DNA of 64,000 bases. Origin: Myxococcales bacterium 68-20 (GTDB lineage Bacteria > Myxococcota_A > Polyangia > Polyangiales > Polyangiaceae). The position numbers were made by a program, and so were the translations under genes. Below are positions 17,251 to 25,462 of the stretch, in pieces. Position 1 is the stretch's first letter, and every line of letters begins with the position of its first letter. The stretch is taken from assembly GCA_001899635.1 (NCBI GenBank), contig MKVQ01000015.1, positions 21,223-85,222 on the forward strand, written 5' to 3'. The notes beneath the pieces are model-generated. The model saw only the letters and a list, made by a program, of their open reading frames with translations, was not told where the DNA came from and did not search any database.

Positions 17251-17634
17251 TCAGCCGCGCTGGATGAGCTCGATCTTGTAGCCGCTCGGATCTTCGACGA
17301 AGGCGATGACGGTCGTTCCGTGCTTCATCGGTCCGGGCTCGCGCACGACCTTGTAGCCGAGGGCCCGGACCTTGTCGCAAGCGGCCTTGATGTCGTCGGT
17401 GCCGAGCGCGATGTGACCGAACGCGTCGCCGTGGTCGTACTGCGTGCGGTCCCAGTTGTACGTGAGCTCGATGACGGTGTTCGTGCTCTCGTCGCCGTAG
17501 CCGATGAAGCACAGCGTGAACTTGCCGTCGGGGTACTCCTTCTCGCGGAGCACCTTCATCCCGAGTGCCTCGGTGTAGAACTTCTTCGAGGCGGCGAGAT
17601 CGCCGACGCGGATCATCGTGTGGAGCATTCGCAT
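17251..17634 (-). CDS. gloA: Lactoylglutathione lyase (glyoxalase I)
   Basis: The 127-residue product is full length for the small bacterial GloA. It begins [20 protein letters not shown] and contains [24 protein letters not shown], the [10 protein letters not shown] stretch with a metal-ligand Glu, a GHIALGTDD segment with a His ligand, and a C-terminal [11 protein letters not shown] with the last Glu ligand. It isomerises the methylglyoxal-glutathione hemithioacetal to S-lactoylglutathione in the cytosol. The ligand set His/Glu/His/Glu is intact. The short, loop-deleted form is typical of Ni- or Co-activated enzymes. Confidence 0.96.
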   Translation of the reverse strand: MRMLHTMIRVGDLAASKKFYTEALGMKVLREKEYPDGKFTLCFIGYGDESTNTVIELTYNWDRTQYDHGDAFGHIALGTDDIKAACDKVRALGYKVVREPGPMKHGTTVIAFVEDPSGYKIELIQRG

Positions 17635-18345
17635 GCGCGCGAGCCTAGCCCGCTTTGCCCGCGTGTCGAAGGCCCGCCCAGGCGATGAACGCGAGCGTCG
17701 TCGGGATCACGACGACGACGGTGCGCCGTGCGCGACGTCGTGACCCGCGCGTGCGATCGATCGTCCAGCCCACGGAAGGTGAGAGGGGAGGGCGCGCTCG
17801 AGGCGATGCGCGCGTCGGCTCGACTGGACCGCGTGCTCTGCGCGACGCCGCGGAGGACGTGGAGCGCGAAGGCCGACCCGAATGCGAGACGATGAAGTGG
17901 TCGGGAAGCCTCGACGTCCGCCGACGCGATCGGCATCGGCGATTCGGAGGAGGACGCGTAGCGCGAAGAGCGCCCGAACGAGAGACGACGAAGGGGTTGA
18001 TGCGGTCGACGACGATCCCGATCGAGCACGCGATCGAGAGGCGAGAGCAGCCAGCCGAAGCGGGGGCATCCACCGAAAGCGCCTGGGCACCGACGGCGCG
18101 ATCGCAGCAAGCGTCTGCCGATCGACGTCGTTGGCCCGTCTGCCGGGCGTCGCGATGGCGGCCACCGACCATGTTGCCGGCCCGATTTCGCCCGGTCTTG
18201 TGTGCCTTTTCGGTGGGCTGCCGTCGACGGGGCGGTGTCGTAACGCCCTGGTGCAGCGGGGATCCGGGGGCCGCGCGTCTCTACTCCGTCACGGGGGTGG
18301 TGTAAGACAAGGCTTCGAGGGCCGAACTGCTGTAATCTTCATGGC
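17635..18345. other. Gap without a convincing intact gene; possible decayed membrane-protein gene on minus strand
   Basis: Three minus-strand frames each show only pieces of plausible protein. One ends with a hydrophobic [16 protein letters not shown] segment (stop at 17645, 11 bases before gloA). Others contain short hydrophobic pieces such as FGSAFALHVLRGVA and SIACSIGIVVDRINPF. Each is interrupted by Arg/Ser-rich nonsense-like sequence. This could be a frameshifted small membrane protein or chance. The right end (about 18280-18345) should hold the kinase promoter. Confidence 0.35.
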
Positions 18346-20562
18346 GTGGCGGACGTCCTTCCCTCGGGCGAGCTGACCGACGAGCCGTCGGACTTCGGCG
18401 CGCTGCGTCCGAGCACACGGCTCGGTCGCTACGAGCTTCTGGTTCCGATCGCGCGAGGAGGGATGGCGCGCGTCTGGGCTGCGCGTCAGCACGGACAGCG
18501 CGGCTTCCAGAAGCTCGTCGCGATCAAGACGATCCTCCCGCATCTCGCCGAGGAGGCCGAGTTCGAGCGCATGTTCCTCGACGAGGCGCGGATCGCCTCG
18601 GGCGTTCATCACCCGAACGTCTGCGAGATCTACGAGCTCGGCGAGGACAAGCGAACGCTCTACCTTGCGATGGAGTGGGTGAGCGGTGACTCGCTCTCGC
18701 GCGTGCTGCGCGCGAGCGGGAAGACCGAGGCGCTCGACCCTCGCGTCGCCGCGCGCATCATCGCCGATGCGTGTGCCGGCGTGCATGCCGCCCACGAGCT
18801 GACCGACGACGACGGCCGCCCGCTCGAGGTCGTGCATCGCGATCTCTCTCCTCATAACGTGCTCCTCACGGGCGACGGCGTCGCGAAGGTGTGCGACTTC
18901 GGCGTGGCGAAGGCGCTCGGCCAGCTGCACGAGCAGACCAGCGCGGGGCAGCTGAAGGGAAAGATCAGCTACATGTCACCGGAGCAGGTGACCGGCGGGG
19001 CGATCGATCGCCGGAGCGACGTCTTCTCGCTCGGCTGCGTCCTGTACGAAGCGACGACGGGCGTGCGCCCGTTCAAGGGCGAGCAGGATCACATGGTCAT
19101 GCACGCCATTCTCAGCGGCGAGCTCCAGCCGCCGACGAGTGTCGTCCGGAACTATCCGCTCGAGCTCGAGCGCATCGTCCTCCGTGCTCTCGCTCACCAG
19201 CCGATCCTCCGCTTCCCGACCGCGGAGCGGATGCGCTTCGCGCTCGAGGAGTTCCTCGCGAAGGGGCAGCTCGTCACGCAGTCGAACGTGGCGCAGGTCG
19301 TGCGCGCGAGGCTCGGCGAGCAGCTCGACCGACGCAAGGAGCGGATCAAGCAGGCCTCGTCCGTAGTGGAGCAGGGCGCGTGGGATCCGGCGAGCGCCGG
19401 CACGACGCGAGACGCAGTGGACCACCGCTCCGGTGTGAAGCCGTCTCGGCCTCTCAACTCGACGGGCGTCGCCCACGACGCCGTGTTCGAGGTCGCGCCG
19501 CCGACCTCGATGCCGCCGACGCCCCGGATGCCGCCGCCGCTGCCGCCCTCCGCCGGTCATACGCACACCCCCTCGAACAGCTCTCCATCGATTCGCCCGC
19601 CGCTCCCGAGCGTGGCGACGATGCCGCCGATGTCGGGTCCGCATGGGCCCCACGACCCCGTTCTGCCGCCTGGCAACGTCGCGCTGACGTATCCGATCGG
19701 ACCTGGCGGGATGATGTCGCCGATCGGCCATCCAGGCGTGCCGAGCCCTCCGGCGGACTACTCGAGGCCGGGGCGTCACGGTGAGCGCGCGGACTGGTCG
19801 AGCTCCGGTCATGGGCCCGGACCAGCGCAGCAGACGATTCCGCCGGCGTCGGGGTCGAGCCCCGGGCGTCACGGTGAGCGCGCGGACTGGTCGAGCTCCG
19901 GTTACGGGCCGGGACCAGCGCAGCACACGATCCCGCCGATCTCGGGGCTCTCGCCGAGCAACCCGTACGGCAACCCGGCGATCTACGACGGCGCAAACGC
20001 GCTCCCGCCCGAAGGGGTCGCCGAGCCGCAGCAGCCGCAGGCCGGTGCGGGGCAATACGCGCTCGCCGCGTTCGTGGGGTTGCTCTTCGCCCTCCTGATC
20101 GGTGGCGGCGGCTTCTTCATCTGGCACGCACGCGCGAAGCAGGCGCCGACGCCGCCACCGGCCCCGACGGAGGTCGCAGCGCCCGCGCCTTCGCCTCCGA
20201 CCTCCGCGACCGTCCCCGCCGCCGCGCCAGCAGTTCCCGTGGCGATCGACGCCACCCCCGCGGACGCGATCCTGATCGTCGACGGCAACGAGCTGCCGCC
20301 GGAGACGCGATCGATTCCGCGCCCTGCCGAAGGTCAGACGGTCACCGTCCTCCTCCGTGCGAAGGGACACGACGACGCGAGCATCGAGATCGACTCCTCG
20401 ATGGAGGGGCCGATCGAGATCGCTCTGAGGCCGATCGCGGAGAACACCGCGCCTGCAGCATCTGCGGTGCCGGACATTTCGACGGCCGCGGCCTCTTCTG
20501 CCAAGGCTCCGTCGAAGCCACGGCCGCGAGAGCCGAGCGCGCTCCCGGATAATCCGTATTGA
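18346..20562 (+). CDS. Transmembrane Ser/Thr protein kinase with PEGA-like periplasmic domain
   Basis: The product has 738 residues from GTG 18346; an ATG at 18341 is out of frame. Residues about 25-300 form a complete kinase: IARGGMARVWAARQ, VAIKTI, HRDLSPHN catalytic loop, CDFGVAK, GKISYMSPEQ and DVFSLGCVLYE. A long Pro/Ser linker (about 350-570) holds two copies of a 31-residue repeat. One helix follows (ALAAFVGLLFALLIGGGGFF, near 572-592), then a Pro/Ala stretch and a PEGA-like domain (about 645-705; VAIDATPADAILIVDGNE). PEGA domains are thought to bind surface structures, so this is a cell-envelope sensor kinase. A TPR protein and a lipoprotein follow on the same strand, 52 and 0 bases apart. 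Confidence 0.92.
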   Translation: MADVLPSGELTDEPSDFGALRPSTRLGRYELLVPIARGGMARVWAARQHGQRGFQKLVAIKTILPHLAEEAEFERMFLDEARIASGVHHPNVCEIYELGEDKRTLYLAMEWVSGDSLSRVLRASGKTEALDPRVAARIIADACAGVHAAHELTDDDGRPLEVVHRDLSPHNVLLTGDGVAKVCDFGVAKALGQLHEQTSAGQLKGKISYMSPEQVTGGAIDRRSDVFSLGCVLYEATTGVRPFKGEQDHMVMHAILSGELQPPTSVVRNYPLELERIVLRALAHQPILRFPTAERMRFALEEFLAKGQLVTQSNVAQVVRARLGEQLDRRKERIKQASSVVEQGAWDPASAGTTRDAVDHRSGVKPSRPLNSTGVAHDAVFEVAPPTSMPPTPRMPPPLPPSAGHTHTPSNSSPSIRPPLPSVATMPPMSGPHGPHDPVLPPGNVALTYPIGPGGMMSPIGHPGVPSPPADYSRPGRHGERADWSSSGHGPGPAQQTIPPASGSSPGRHGERADWSSSGYGPGPAQHTIPPISGLSPSNPYGNPAIYDGANALPPEGVAEPQQPQAGAGQYALAAFVGLLFALLIGGGGFFIWHARAKQAPTPPPAPTEVAAPAPSPPTSATVPAAAPAVPVAIDATPADAILIVDGNELPPETRSIPRPAEGQTVTVLLRAKGHDDASIEIDSSMEGPIEIALRPIAENTAPAASAVPDISTAAASSAKAPSKPRPREPSALPDNPY
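19771..19956 (+). repeat. Tandem 93-base repeat within the kinase linker
   Basis: Two in-frame copies encode 31 residues each, starting GRHGERADWSSSG at residue 476 and again at 507. They differ at only a few positions, which points to recent duplication. Confidence 0.85.
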
Positions 20563-20614
20563 ACGTTTCAACCCCGTTGCTCAGCGCGGGCGTTTTCGCT
20601 CTACACTGGGACAC

Positions 20615-21643
20615 ATGAACAGCAGTGGGACGGTCGTCGCGTCCTCGTGCGGAGGGGGCAAGGCAGGCCCCACATCCTCGTGGCGCGGGCGCGGTACTCG
20701 TTTGGGCCTCGCGTTTGGGCTCGGGCTCGCGCTCGCGAGCGTAGCTGCTCCGGCGCGAGCCGATGATCCGCCGCCGGTCGCCGAGTCCGCTGCCGCCGAG
20801 GCGCGGCAGCAGTACGGGATGGGCACGCAGGCCTTCGCGCAGAAGCGCTACTCCGAGGCGGCGCTCCACTTCGAGGCCGCGGCCTCGTTCAAGGCGAGCG
20901 CGATCGCGCTCTACACCGCGGCCCTCGCATGGGATCTCGCCTCTCGACCCGAGCGCGCCGCCGATGCATATGCGCGGTCGCTCGAGGTCCCCGGTCTCGA
21001 CCCGAAGCAGACCACGATCGCGAAGGACCGTGTCAGTGCGCTCGAGAAGACGCTCGGCACGGTCGCGGTGACGGCGCCGGAAGGCTGGAAGGTCCAGCTC
21101 GACACGCTCACCGAGGTCCAGACCCCGGCTCGCCTCCACGGTTCGCCGGGCGTCCACACGTTGACGGTGCGCATCCCGGGCAAGCCGATCGAGCGTCGTG
21201 ACGTCACGCTCGACGCCGGGAAGGTGACGACCCTCGAGCTGGAGGAGCCGCCGCCCGCACCGGTGGCCGAGCCGGAGCCGGCGTCGACCGCGCCCGAGCC
21301 GCCGCCCGCGCCCCCGGCGCGCCTGCGCGAGCCCTTCTGGACCACGCTGCGCGTCGTCGGTGTCGGCGTGGCCGGCGTCGGCGTCGCCGCGCTCGGCGCA
21401 GGCGTCATCCTCGGAACGAGCGCGAACGGCGCGAAGGACGCCTACGACGCCGGCCCCACCCGGGCAGCATTCGATCATGCGTCCTCGCTTCAGACCTGGA
21501 CCAACGTGACGCTGATCACCGGCGCGGTGCTCGTTGCCGGTGGCGTCGCCCTCGTCGTCCTGCCGCTCGGCAACGAGCGGTCCGAGGGCCAAGTGAAGGT
21601 CGGCGCGGCGCCCGGCTCCATCGTCGTCGGAGGAACGTTCTAG
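20615..21643 (+). CDS. TPR and PEGA-like exported protein with two C-terminal helices
   Basis: The product has 342 residues. Residues 25-50 form a long signal sequence or anchor (RLGLAFGLGLALASVAAPARA). Residues about 60-130 are TPR-like (GTQAFAQKRYSEAALHFEAA, AALAWDLASRPERAADAYAR). Residues about 140-205 resemble a PEGA fold (GTVAVTAPEGWKVQLD, GVHTLTVRIPGKP). After a Pro/Glu linker, two hydrophobic helices near 245-267 and 290-312 flank a polar loop. This architecture regularly accompanies membrane kinases in myxobacteria. It lies 52 bases after the PEGA kinase and ends exactly where the next gene begins, so the three are probably one operon. Role unknown; I infer an envelope scaffold. Confidence 0.8.
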   Translation: MNSSGTVVASSCGGGKAGPTSSWRGRGTRLGLAFGLGLALASVAAPARADDPPPVAESAAAEARQQYGMGTQAFAQKRYSEAALHFEAAASFKASAIALYTAALAWDLASRPERAADAYARSLEVPGLDPKQTTIAKDRVSALEKTLGTVAVTAPEGWKVQLDTLTEVQTPARLHGSPGVHTLTVRIPGKPIERRDVTLDAGKVTTLELEEPPPAPVAEPEPASTAPEPPPAPPARLREPFWTTLRVVGVGVAGVGVAALGAGVILGTSANGAKDAYDAGPTRAAFDHASSLQTWTNVTLITGAVLVAGGVALVVLPLGNERSEGQVKVGAAPGSIVVGGTF

Positions 21644-23119
21644 ATGACTCGTCTCAGCCCGCGCACCGTCATGGTGGTGTGCTCCTCGGCGCTCGCTCTC
21701 CTCGTCGCAGGAGCGAGCTGTTCGCTCGATCTCGACGAGTCGCTGATCGACAGATCGGACGGCGGGGACACGCTCCCCGACGTCGGGCCGCAGGACGGCA
21801 CGGGGGACGGAGGGGGCGACAGCGGCGGTCCGGTCGGGCCCGAACCGGCGTCTTGCACGACCGACGACGCCTGCAAGACCGACCACGGCTGCCTCAAGGG
21901 CAAGTGCGATCTCACTCGCAAGAGCTGCGTCTACGACGTGTGCCGGCCTTCGGCGTGCAACGCGGCGGCGTGCGAGCAGAACGCGCGTACGTGCGGGGCC
22001 TCCGCGCCGTACAAGCTCAAGGCATCGCAGTTCAACGTCGGCGCGCAAATCGCCGCCAGGTCCGCGGCTGCGGTGCACCCGTGGCTCTTCGTCGTCACGG
22101 CCACGGGCGTCGTCGCGTTCAACGTGTCGAACCCTGCGAACCAGACGCCGCCGCAAGCTCCGGTGGTCGGGCTCGGCTTCATCCCGAACGCGCTCGTGCA
22201 GAGCGGGAGCCGCGTGTGGATGCTCGGCGGCGCGACCGGCGGCGGACCGAGCCGGATCCAGCTCGCGTACGTCGACGTTCCCGCCGATCCCTTCGCGACC
22301 AAGATCGCCGCCCACACGGTGCTCGCGAGCTACAACCGTCCTGCCGAGGGGGCCTGGCTGTTCCCGCGCGGCGGAGACTCCGCGCTCCTCGTGAGCCAGG
22401 CGGCGCAGTTCCCGTCCGTCGAGCTCGAGGCACCCTTGAACGAGCCGGCATCGCTCACTGCCACCGCGCTTCTGCCGCCACAGAACTTCGGCCCGAGCGC
22501 CGTCAGCGGCACACGATTGCTGCTCAGCGCGGTGGTGAACCAGGCGGCGTCGTTCGTGTTCATCGACGACGCCGGCTCGGCAAATCCCACGACCGGCGCG
22601 GCGGTCAACATCGCCGACGCAGGGGCTGTCAGCTTTCACCGGACGTTCGCGCAGAGCCCCGACGGCGCGATCTTCTGGGCGACGGGCGTTCATCAAGGCG
22701 CGCCCGTCACGACGACCCGCGCCGCTCGCGGCTACTTCCTCGTCCCCGGTGCGAACGGCCCGATCGAGGGGAACGCCGGCGTCGACATCGAGGTGTACGA
22801 CGCCGATACGGTCGGTGCGAACGCGGCCATCTTCGGAGGCCACCAGGCGACCGCGGCGATGCTCGACTCGAAGACGGTCATGATCGCGACGCAGGCGCAC
22901 GAGAACGATCAACAGACCGCGGTGCAGTTCGTCCGGCGTGAGCCGCTCGGTCTCGTGAAGGACGGCGACGTGCCGCGACGGCAGCTTTTGCCGTCGCCGA
23001 TCGGCTCGTTCGTAGCTGCCACCGCGAGCAATGGTGTCGGCTACCTCGTGGCGAACGACCAGGGCGGGCAGACACCTTCGGCCACGGTCTACGTGTTCGA
23101 TCCGGCGTGCGCGCCCTGA
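21644..23119 (+). CDS. Putative lipoprotein with propeller-like beta repeats
   Basis: The 491-residue product starts at the base after the previous stop. Its signal peptide ends in a lipobox-like VAGASC (Cys near 26). An acidic Gly/Asp-rich tether follows, then a Cys-rich module (residues about 70-125, about ten Cys: SCTTDDACKTDHGCLKGKCD), then about 360 residues of beta-rich repeats (PWLFVVTATGVVAFNVSNP, SRVWMLGGATGGG, TRLLLSAVVNQ) resembling a beta-propeller. Such lipoproteins are common and unexplained in myxobacteria. It is co-directional with the kinase and TPR genes, so it may be the extracellular partner of the PEGA kinase. Confidence 0.75.
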   Translation: MTRLSPRTVMVVCSSALALLVAGASCSLDLDESLIDRSDGGDTLPDVGPQDGTGDGGGDSGGPVGPEPASCTTDDACKTDHGCLKGKCDLTRKSCVYDVCRPSACNAAACEQNARTCGASAPYKLKASQFNVGAQIAARSAAAVHPWLFVVTATGVVAFNVSNPANQTPPQAPVVGLGFIPNALVQSGSRVWMLGGATGGGPSRIQLAYVDVPADPFATKIAAHTVLASYNRPAEGAWLFPRGGDSALLVSQAAQFPSVELEAPLNEPASLTATALLPPQNFGPSAVSGTRLLLSAVVNQAASFVFIDDAGSANPTTGAAVNIADAGAVSFHRTFAQSPDGAIFWATGVHQGAPVTTTRAARGYFLVPGANGPIEGNAGVDIEVYDADTVGANAAIFGGHQATAAMLDSKTVMIATQAHENDQQTAVQFVRREPLGLVKDGDVPRRQLLPSPIGSFVAATASNGVGYLVANDQGGQTPSATVYVFDPACAP

Positions 23120-23142
23120 GCGCACGTCGCCTCGCTCGAGCA

Positions 23143-24231
23143 TCAGCGGATCGAGACGACGACGATTCGAGCGTCCTCGCCCGAGCCCGTCGCAACGAAT
23201 GCGCCGTCGTTGTCGACGGCGAGGGCGTTCACCCGCTCGAACGTCGGGTCGTCGGACACGACGCGCCGCGCGGCTCGCGCGGCGGGACGGTCGTCGACCG
23301 GCGATGACGCGAGGAGCGCGGGGTGCGTGGCGTCGAACCAGTAGACGCTGCCACGATGGATCGCGATGGGGGCGTCGCGCACGCCGGTCGCGACGGTCTC
23401 GAGCGGGCCGCCCGTCTTCTTCACGCGGACGAGCGTGCGGGCTCGGCTCTTCGGATCGATGGCGGTCGCGTAGACCCATGCGCCGTCGACCTGCGGGCTC
23501 GCGAACGCTCTGCCGCCCGCGAGCTCGCTGACCGCTCCACGCGCGCGCGGCGCTCCCTCGAGCCCTGAGGACGTCGCGATGTAGACGTCGTCGGTGTCGA
23601 CGGCGAGCCCGCGTGGCGCCCCTTCGAACGTCGCGAGCTGCGCGGCCGTCGTCCCGGTCACGCGCGTGAGGACGCCGCCGCTCCCTCGAGCCTCGGTGAA
23701 GAAGACGTCCCCGCCTGCTGCCGCGACGCTGGTGAAGATCGCGCGATCCCGGACCGTCGTCGGGGCTCCGCCGCCGACGGGAACGCGGAGGACGAGGTCA
23801 CCGGGGGTGGCGATCCAGACGAGCGCGGCGTCGTGCGAGTCGACGGAAAGCGCGCCCGCGATCGGCGCCGGTCGCGCGATGCGCGTCGGCTCGACTCGCG
23901 CTCCTTCGGGCGGGTTCTTTTCGAGTGCACAGAGGGTGTCGTCGGAGGAGTCGCCGAAGTAGACGTGCGTCGCGTCGGTCGCGAGCGCGCGTGCGTGGAC
24001 GTGGACGAGAGGGCGCGGCTTCAGTCCCTTTGCCGCCGGCGTCGTGACGACGCGCGGCGGACCACCGTCGACGTCGCGTGCTGCAGCGGCCCCCTCGGCC
24101 GCTCCGAGCTCGGAGGGCAGCGCGCGATTGCCCACGTCGCGAGGGCCGCGCTTCGCGCACGCCACAGCGAGCGTGAACGCGACAGCCGCCAGGCAGCACG
24201 ACGCGAGCCGGGCTCGTCGGCGCATGTTCAC
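23143..24231 (-). CDS. Putative lipoprotein with six- or seven-bladed beta-propeller
   Basis: The product has 362 residues. The signal peptide has basic MNMRRRAR, then CCLAAVAFTLAVAC with lipidation predicted at the last Cys (about residue 25). The mature part repeats an NHL/YVTN-like pattern at about 45-residue intervals: THVYFGDSSDDTLCAL, AALVWIATPGDLVLRVPV, GDVFFTEARGSGGVLTRV, DDVYIATSSGL and GAWVYATAIDPKSRARTLVRV. This is a typical propeller used for binding. It is convergent with the upstream propeller lipoprotein, with only 23 bases between the stops. Ligand unknown. Confidence 0.75.
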   Translation of the reverse strand: MNMRRRARLASCCLAAVAFTLAVACAKRGPRDVGNRALPSELGAAEGAAAARDVDGGPPRVVTTPAAKGLKPRPLVHVHARALATDATHVYFGDSSDDTLCALEKNPPEGARVEPTRIARPAPIAGALSVDSHDAALVWIATPGDLVLRVPVGGGAPTTVRDRAIFTSVAAAGGDVFFTEARGSGGVLTRVTGTTAAQLATFEGAPRGLAVDTDDVYIATSSGLEGAPRARGAVSELAGGRAFASPQVDGAWVYATAIDPKSRARTLVRVKKTGGPLETVATGVRDAPIAIHRGSVYWFDATHPALLASSPVDDRPAARAARRVVSDDPTFERVNALAVDNDGAFVATGSGEDARIVVVSIR

Positions 24232-24424
24232 CTCGCACCCTCGCGGGCCGGGGCCGGGCGCGTTGGCGCATGCGAGCTCGGGGTGGACTCCGTGACCATG
24301 GGCGCGTCGTCGAGCGAGAGCACGAGAGCGAGATCGTCGCTCTCATGCAGCGCCGATACCGGCGTCCGCCTCCGTCACGCTGCCGCGAACCCTCAGCGGG
24401 CTCGGGCGCATCGCGCCGCGTCGG

Positions 24425-25228
24425 TCACACCAGATCGCGCGGGCGGCCGGCCTGGACCCACGGGCCCTCGCGATCCATCTGATCGTAGAACGCGCGCATC
24501 TTGCCGCGGAGGTCGGCCTCGAAGGCGTGCGCCGTGTCCGGCAACAGCTGGACGCGGGCGGTGAGGTACGCGCGCCAGTAGTCGATCTGCGCGCGCTCCC
24601 ACGCTTTGAGGTGATGGATCGTGACGGGACGCGCGGCGCGCCAGGCCTTCTCTGCCTGGCGCATTGCGAGCCATGCCGGCCACGCGGCCTCCTCGGACAG
24701 CGGGTGGACGCACGTCTCGCCCATGCGCATGTACGTGCCGGGCTCGAAGCCGTTCATCGTCCGGCAGTGCGGGCAGGGGACGTTCAGCGCGCGGTAGGTG
24801 AACGGGATCTCGAGCGGCGCGCCGCAACGCACGCAGGCGAACGGACGTCCGAGCTCCGCTCGTGCGCGCTGGTAGAACGCACGTCCGGCGTTGGACCAGA
24901 TCTGGATCCGCGTCCGCTCGCGCTCCACCTCGAACCAGTCGCGGAGCGTCTCGCCCTTGGCGCGCTCGCGAGCGAGCACGTCGGGCGGCGCGCCGGCTTG
25001 CTCGAACGTCGGCTCGACCTGGTCGTTCCACGTGTCGTCGAGCTTGCTCTCGAGTTGCTTCGCCCGAAGCTCGATCGCGCTCCACGCGTTGCCCATCGGG
25101 AGCGGATCGAAGTTGGACTGCTGGAGGAGCATCGGGCACCCCTCCCGCGCCTCGCCCATGATCTGAACGAAGCGCTCGCGCATCTGAGCGAGGAATCCGT
25201 CCCAGCGATTCACGACGGCTGTTGTCAT
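24425..25228 (-). CDS. Cytosolic zinc-ribbon protein of a three-gene set
   Basis: The chosen ATG (25226-25228) gives 267 residues. The open frame extends 34 Arg-rich residues upstream, but those overlap the preceding gene and look non-coding. The N-terminal half is helical with many charged and aromatic residues (NRWDGFLAQMRERFVQ, WNDQVEPTFEQAG). A zinc ribbon lies near 140-165 (FACVRCGAPLEIP and VPCPHCRTMNG: two CXXC). The C-terminal 90 residues are helical, Trp-rich. There is no signal or membrane segment. It starts 2 bases after the stop of the small zinc-ribbon gene, so translation is probably coupled. Function unknown. Confidence 0.75.
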   Translation of the reverse strand: MTTAVVNRWDGFLAQMRERFVQIMGEAREGCPMLLQQSNFDPLPMGNAWSAIELRAKQLESKLDDTWNDQVEPTFEQAGAPPDVLARERAKGETLRDWFEVERERTRIQIWSNAGRAFYQRARAELGRPFACVRCGAPLEIPFTYRALNVPCPHCRTMNGFEPGTYMRMGETCVHPLSEEAAWPAWLAMRQAEKAWRAARPVTIHHLKAWERAQIDYWRAYLTARVQLLPDTAHAFEADLRGKMRAFYDQMDREGPWVQAGRPRDLV

Positions 25229-25230
25229 CG

Positions 25231-25443
25231 TCACTTCGGCTTCGCGGAGAGTGGCGCGTTGCAATACCGGCAGACGGGCACGTCCGAGGCGCCGGCGCTG
25301 TTCTCGCGCGCGGCCCCGCAGTTCGCGCACGTGAGCGTGTTGTGCATCCCCGCGGACACCCCCGCGTCGACGTACTTCGGCGTCGACGCGAGAGCGTTGG
25401 CGAAGATGTTCGCCGCCGTGTTCGGCTTCTTCTCGGAGCTCAC
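25231..25443 (-). CDS. Small (70-residue) zinc-ribbon protein
   Basis: A GTG at 25443 gives 70 residues; longer starts would lie inside the upstream gene. The first 30 residues (SSEKKPNTAANIFANALAS) look like a flexible lead. The rest is a compact ribbon with TCANCGAA and VCRYCNAP, that is two CXXC knuckles. It begins 19 bases after the stop of the Gln-rich protein and ends 2 bases before the next start, so it is the middle gene of an operon. It could be an adaptor between its two larger neighbours. Not recognised as a named family. Confidence 0.65.
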   Translation of the reverse strand: MSSEKKPNTAANIFANALASTPKYVDAGVSAGMHNTLTCANCGAARENSAGASDVPVCRYCNAPLSAKPK

Positions 25444-25462
25444 CGGACGGCGTCCCGAGGGA

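Noticed and set aside
20342-23479. 1045-residue minus-strand frame
   Set aside because: Antisense shadow of the kinase, TPR and lipoprotein genes, with Arg/Asp/His-rich text and no domains.
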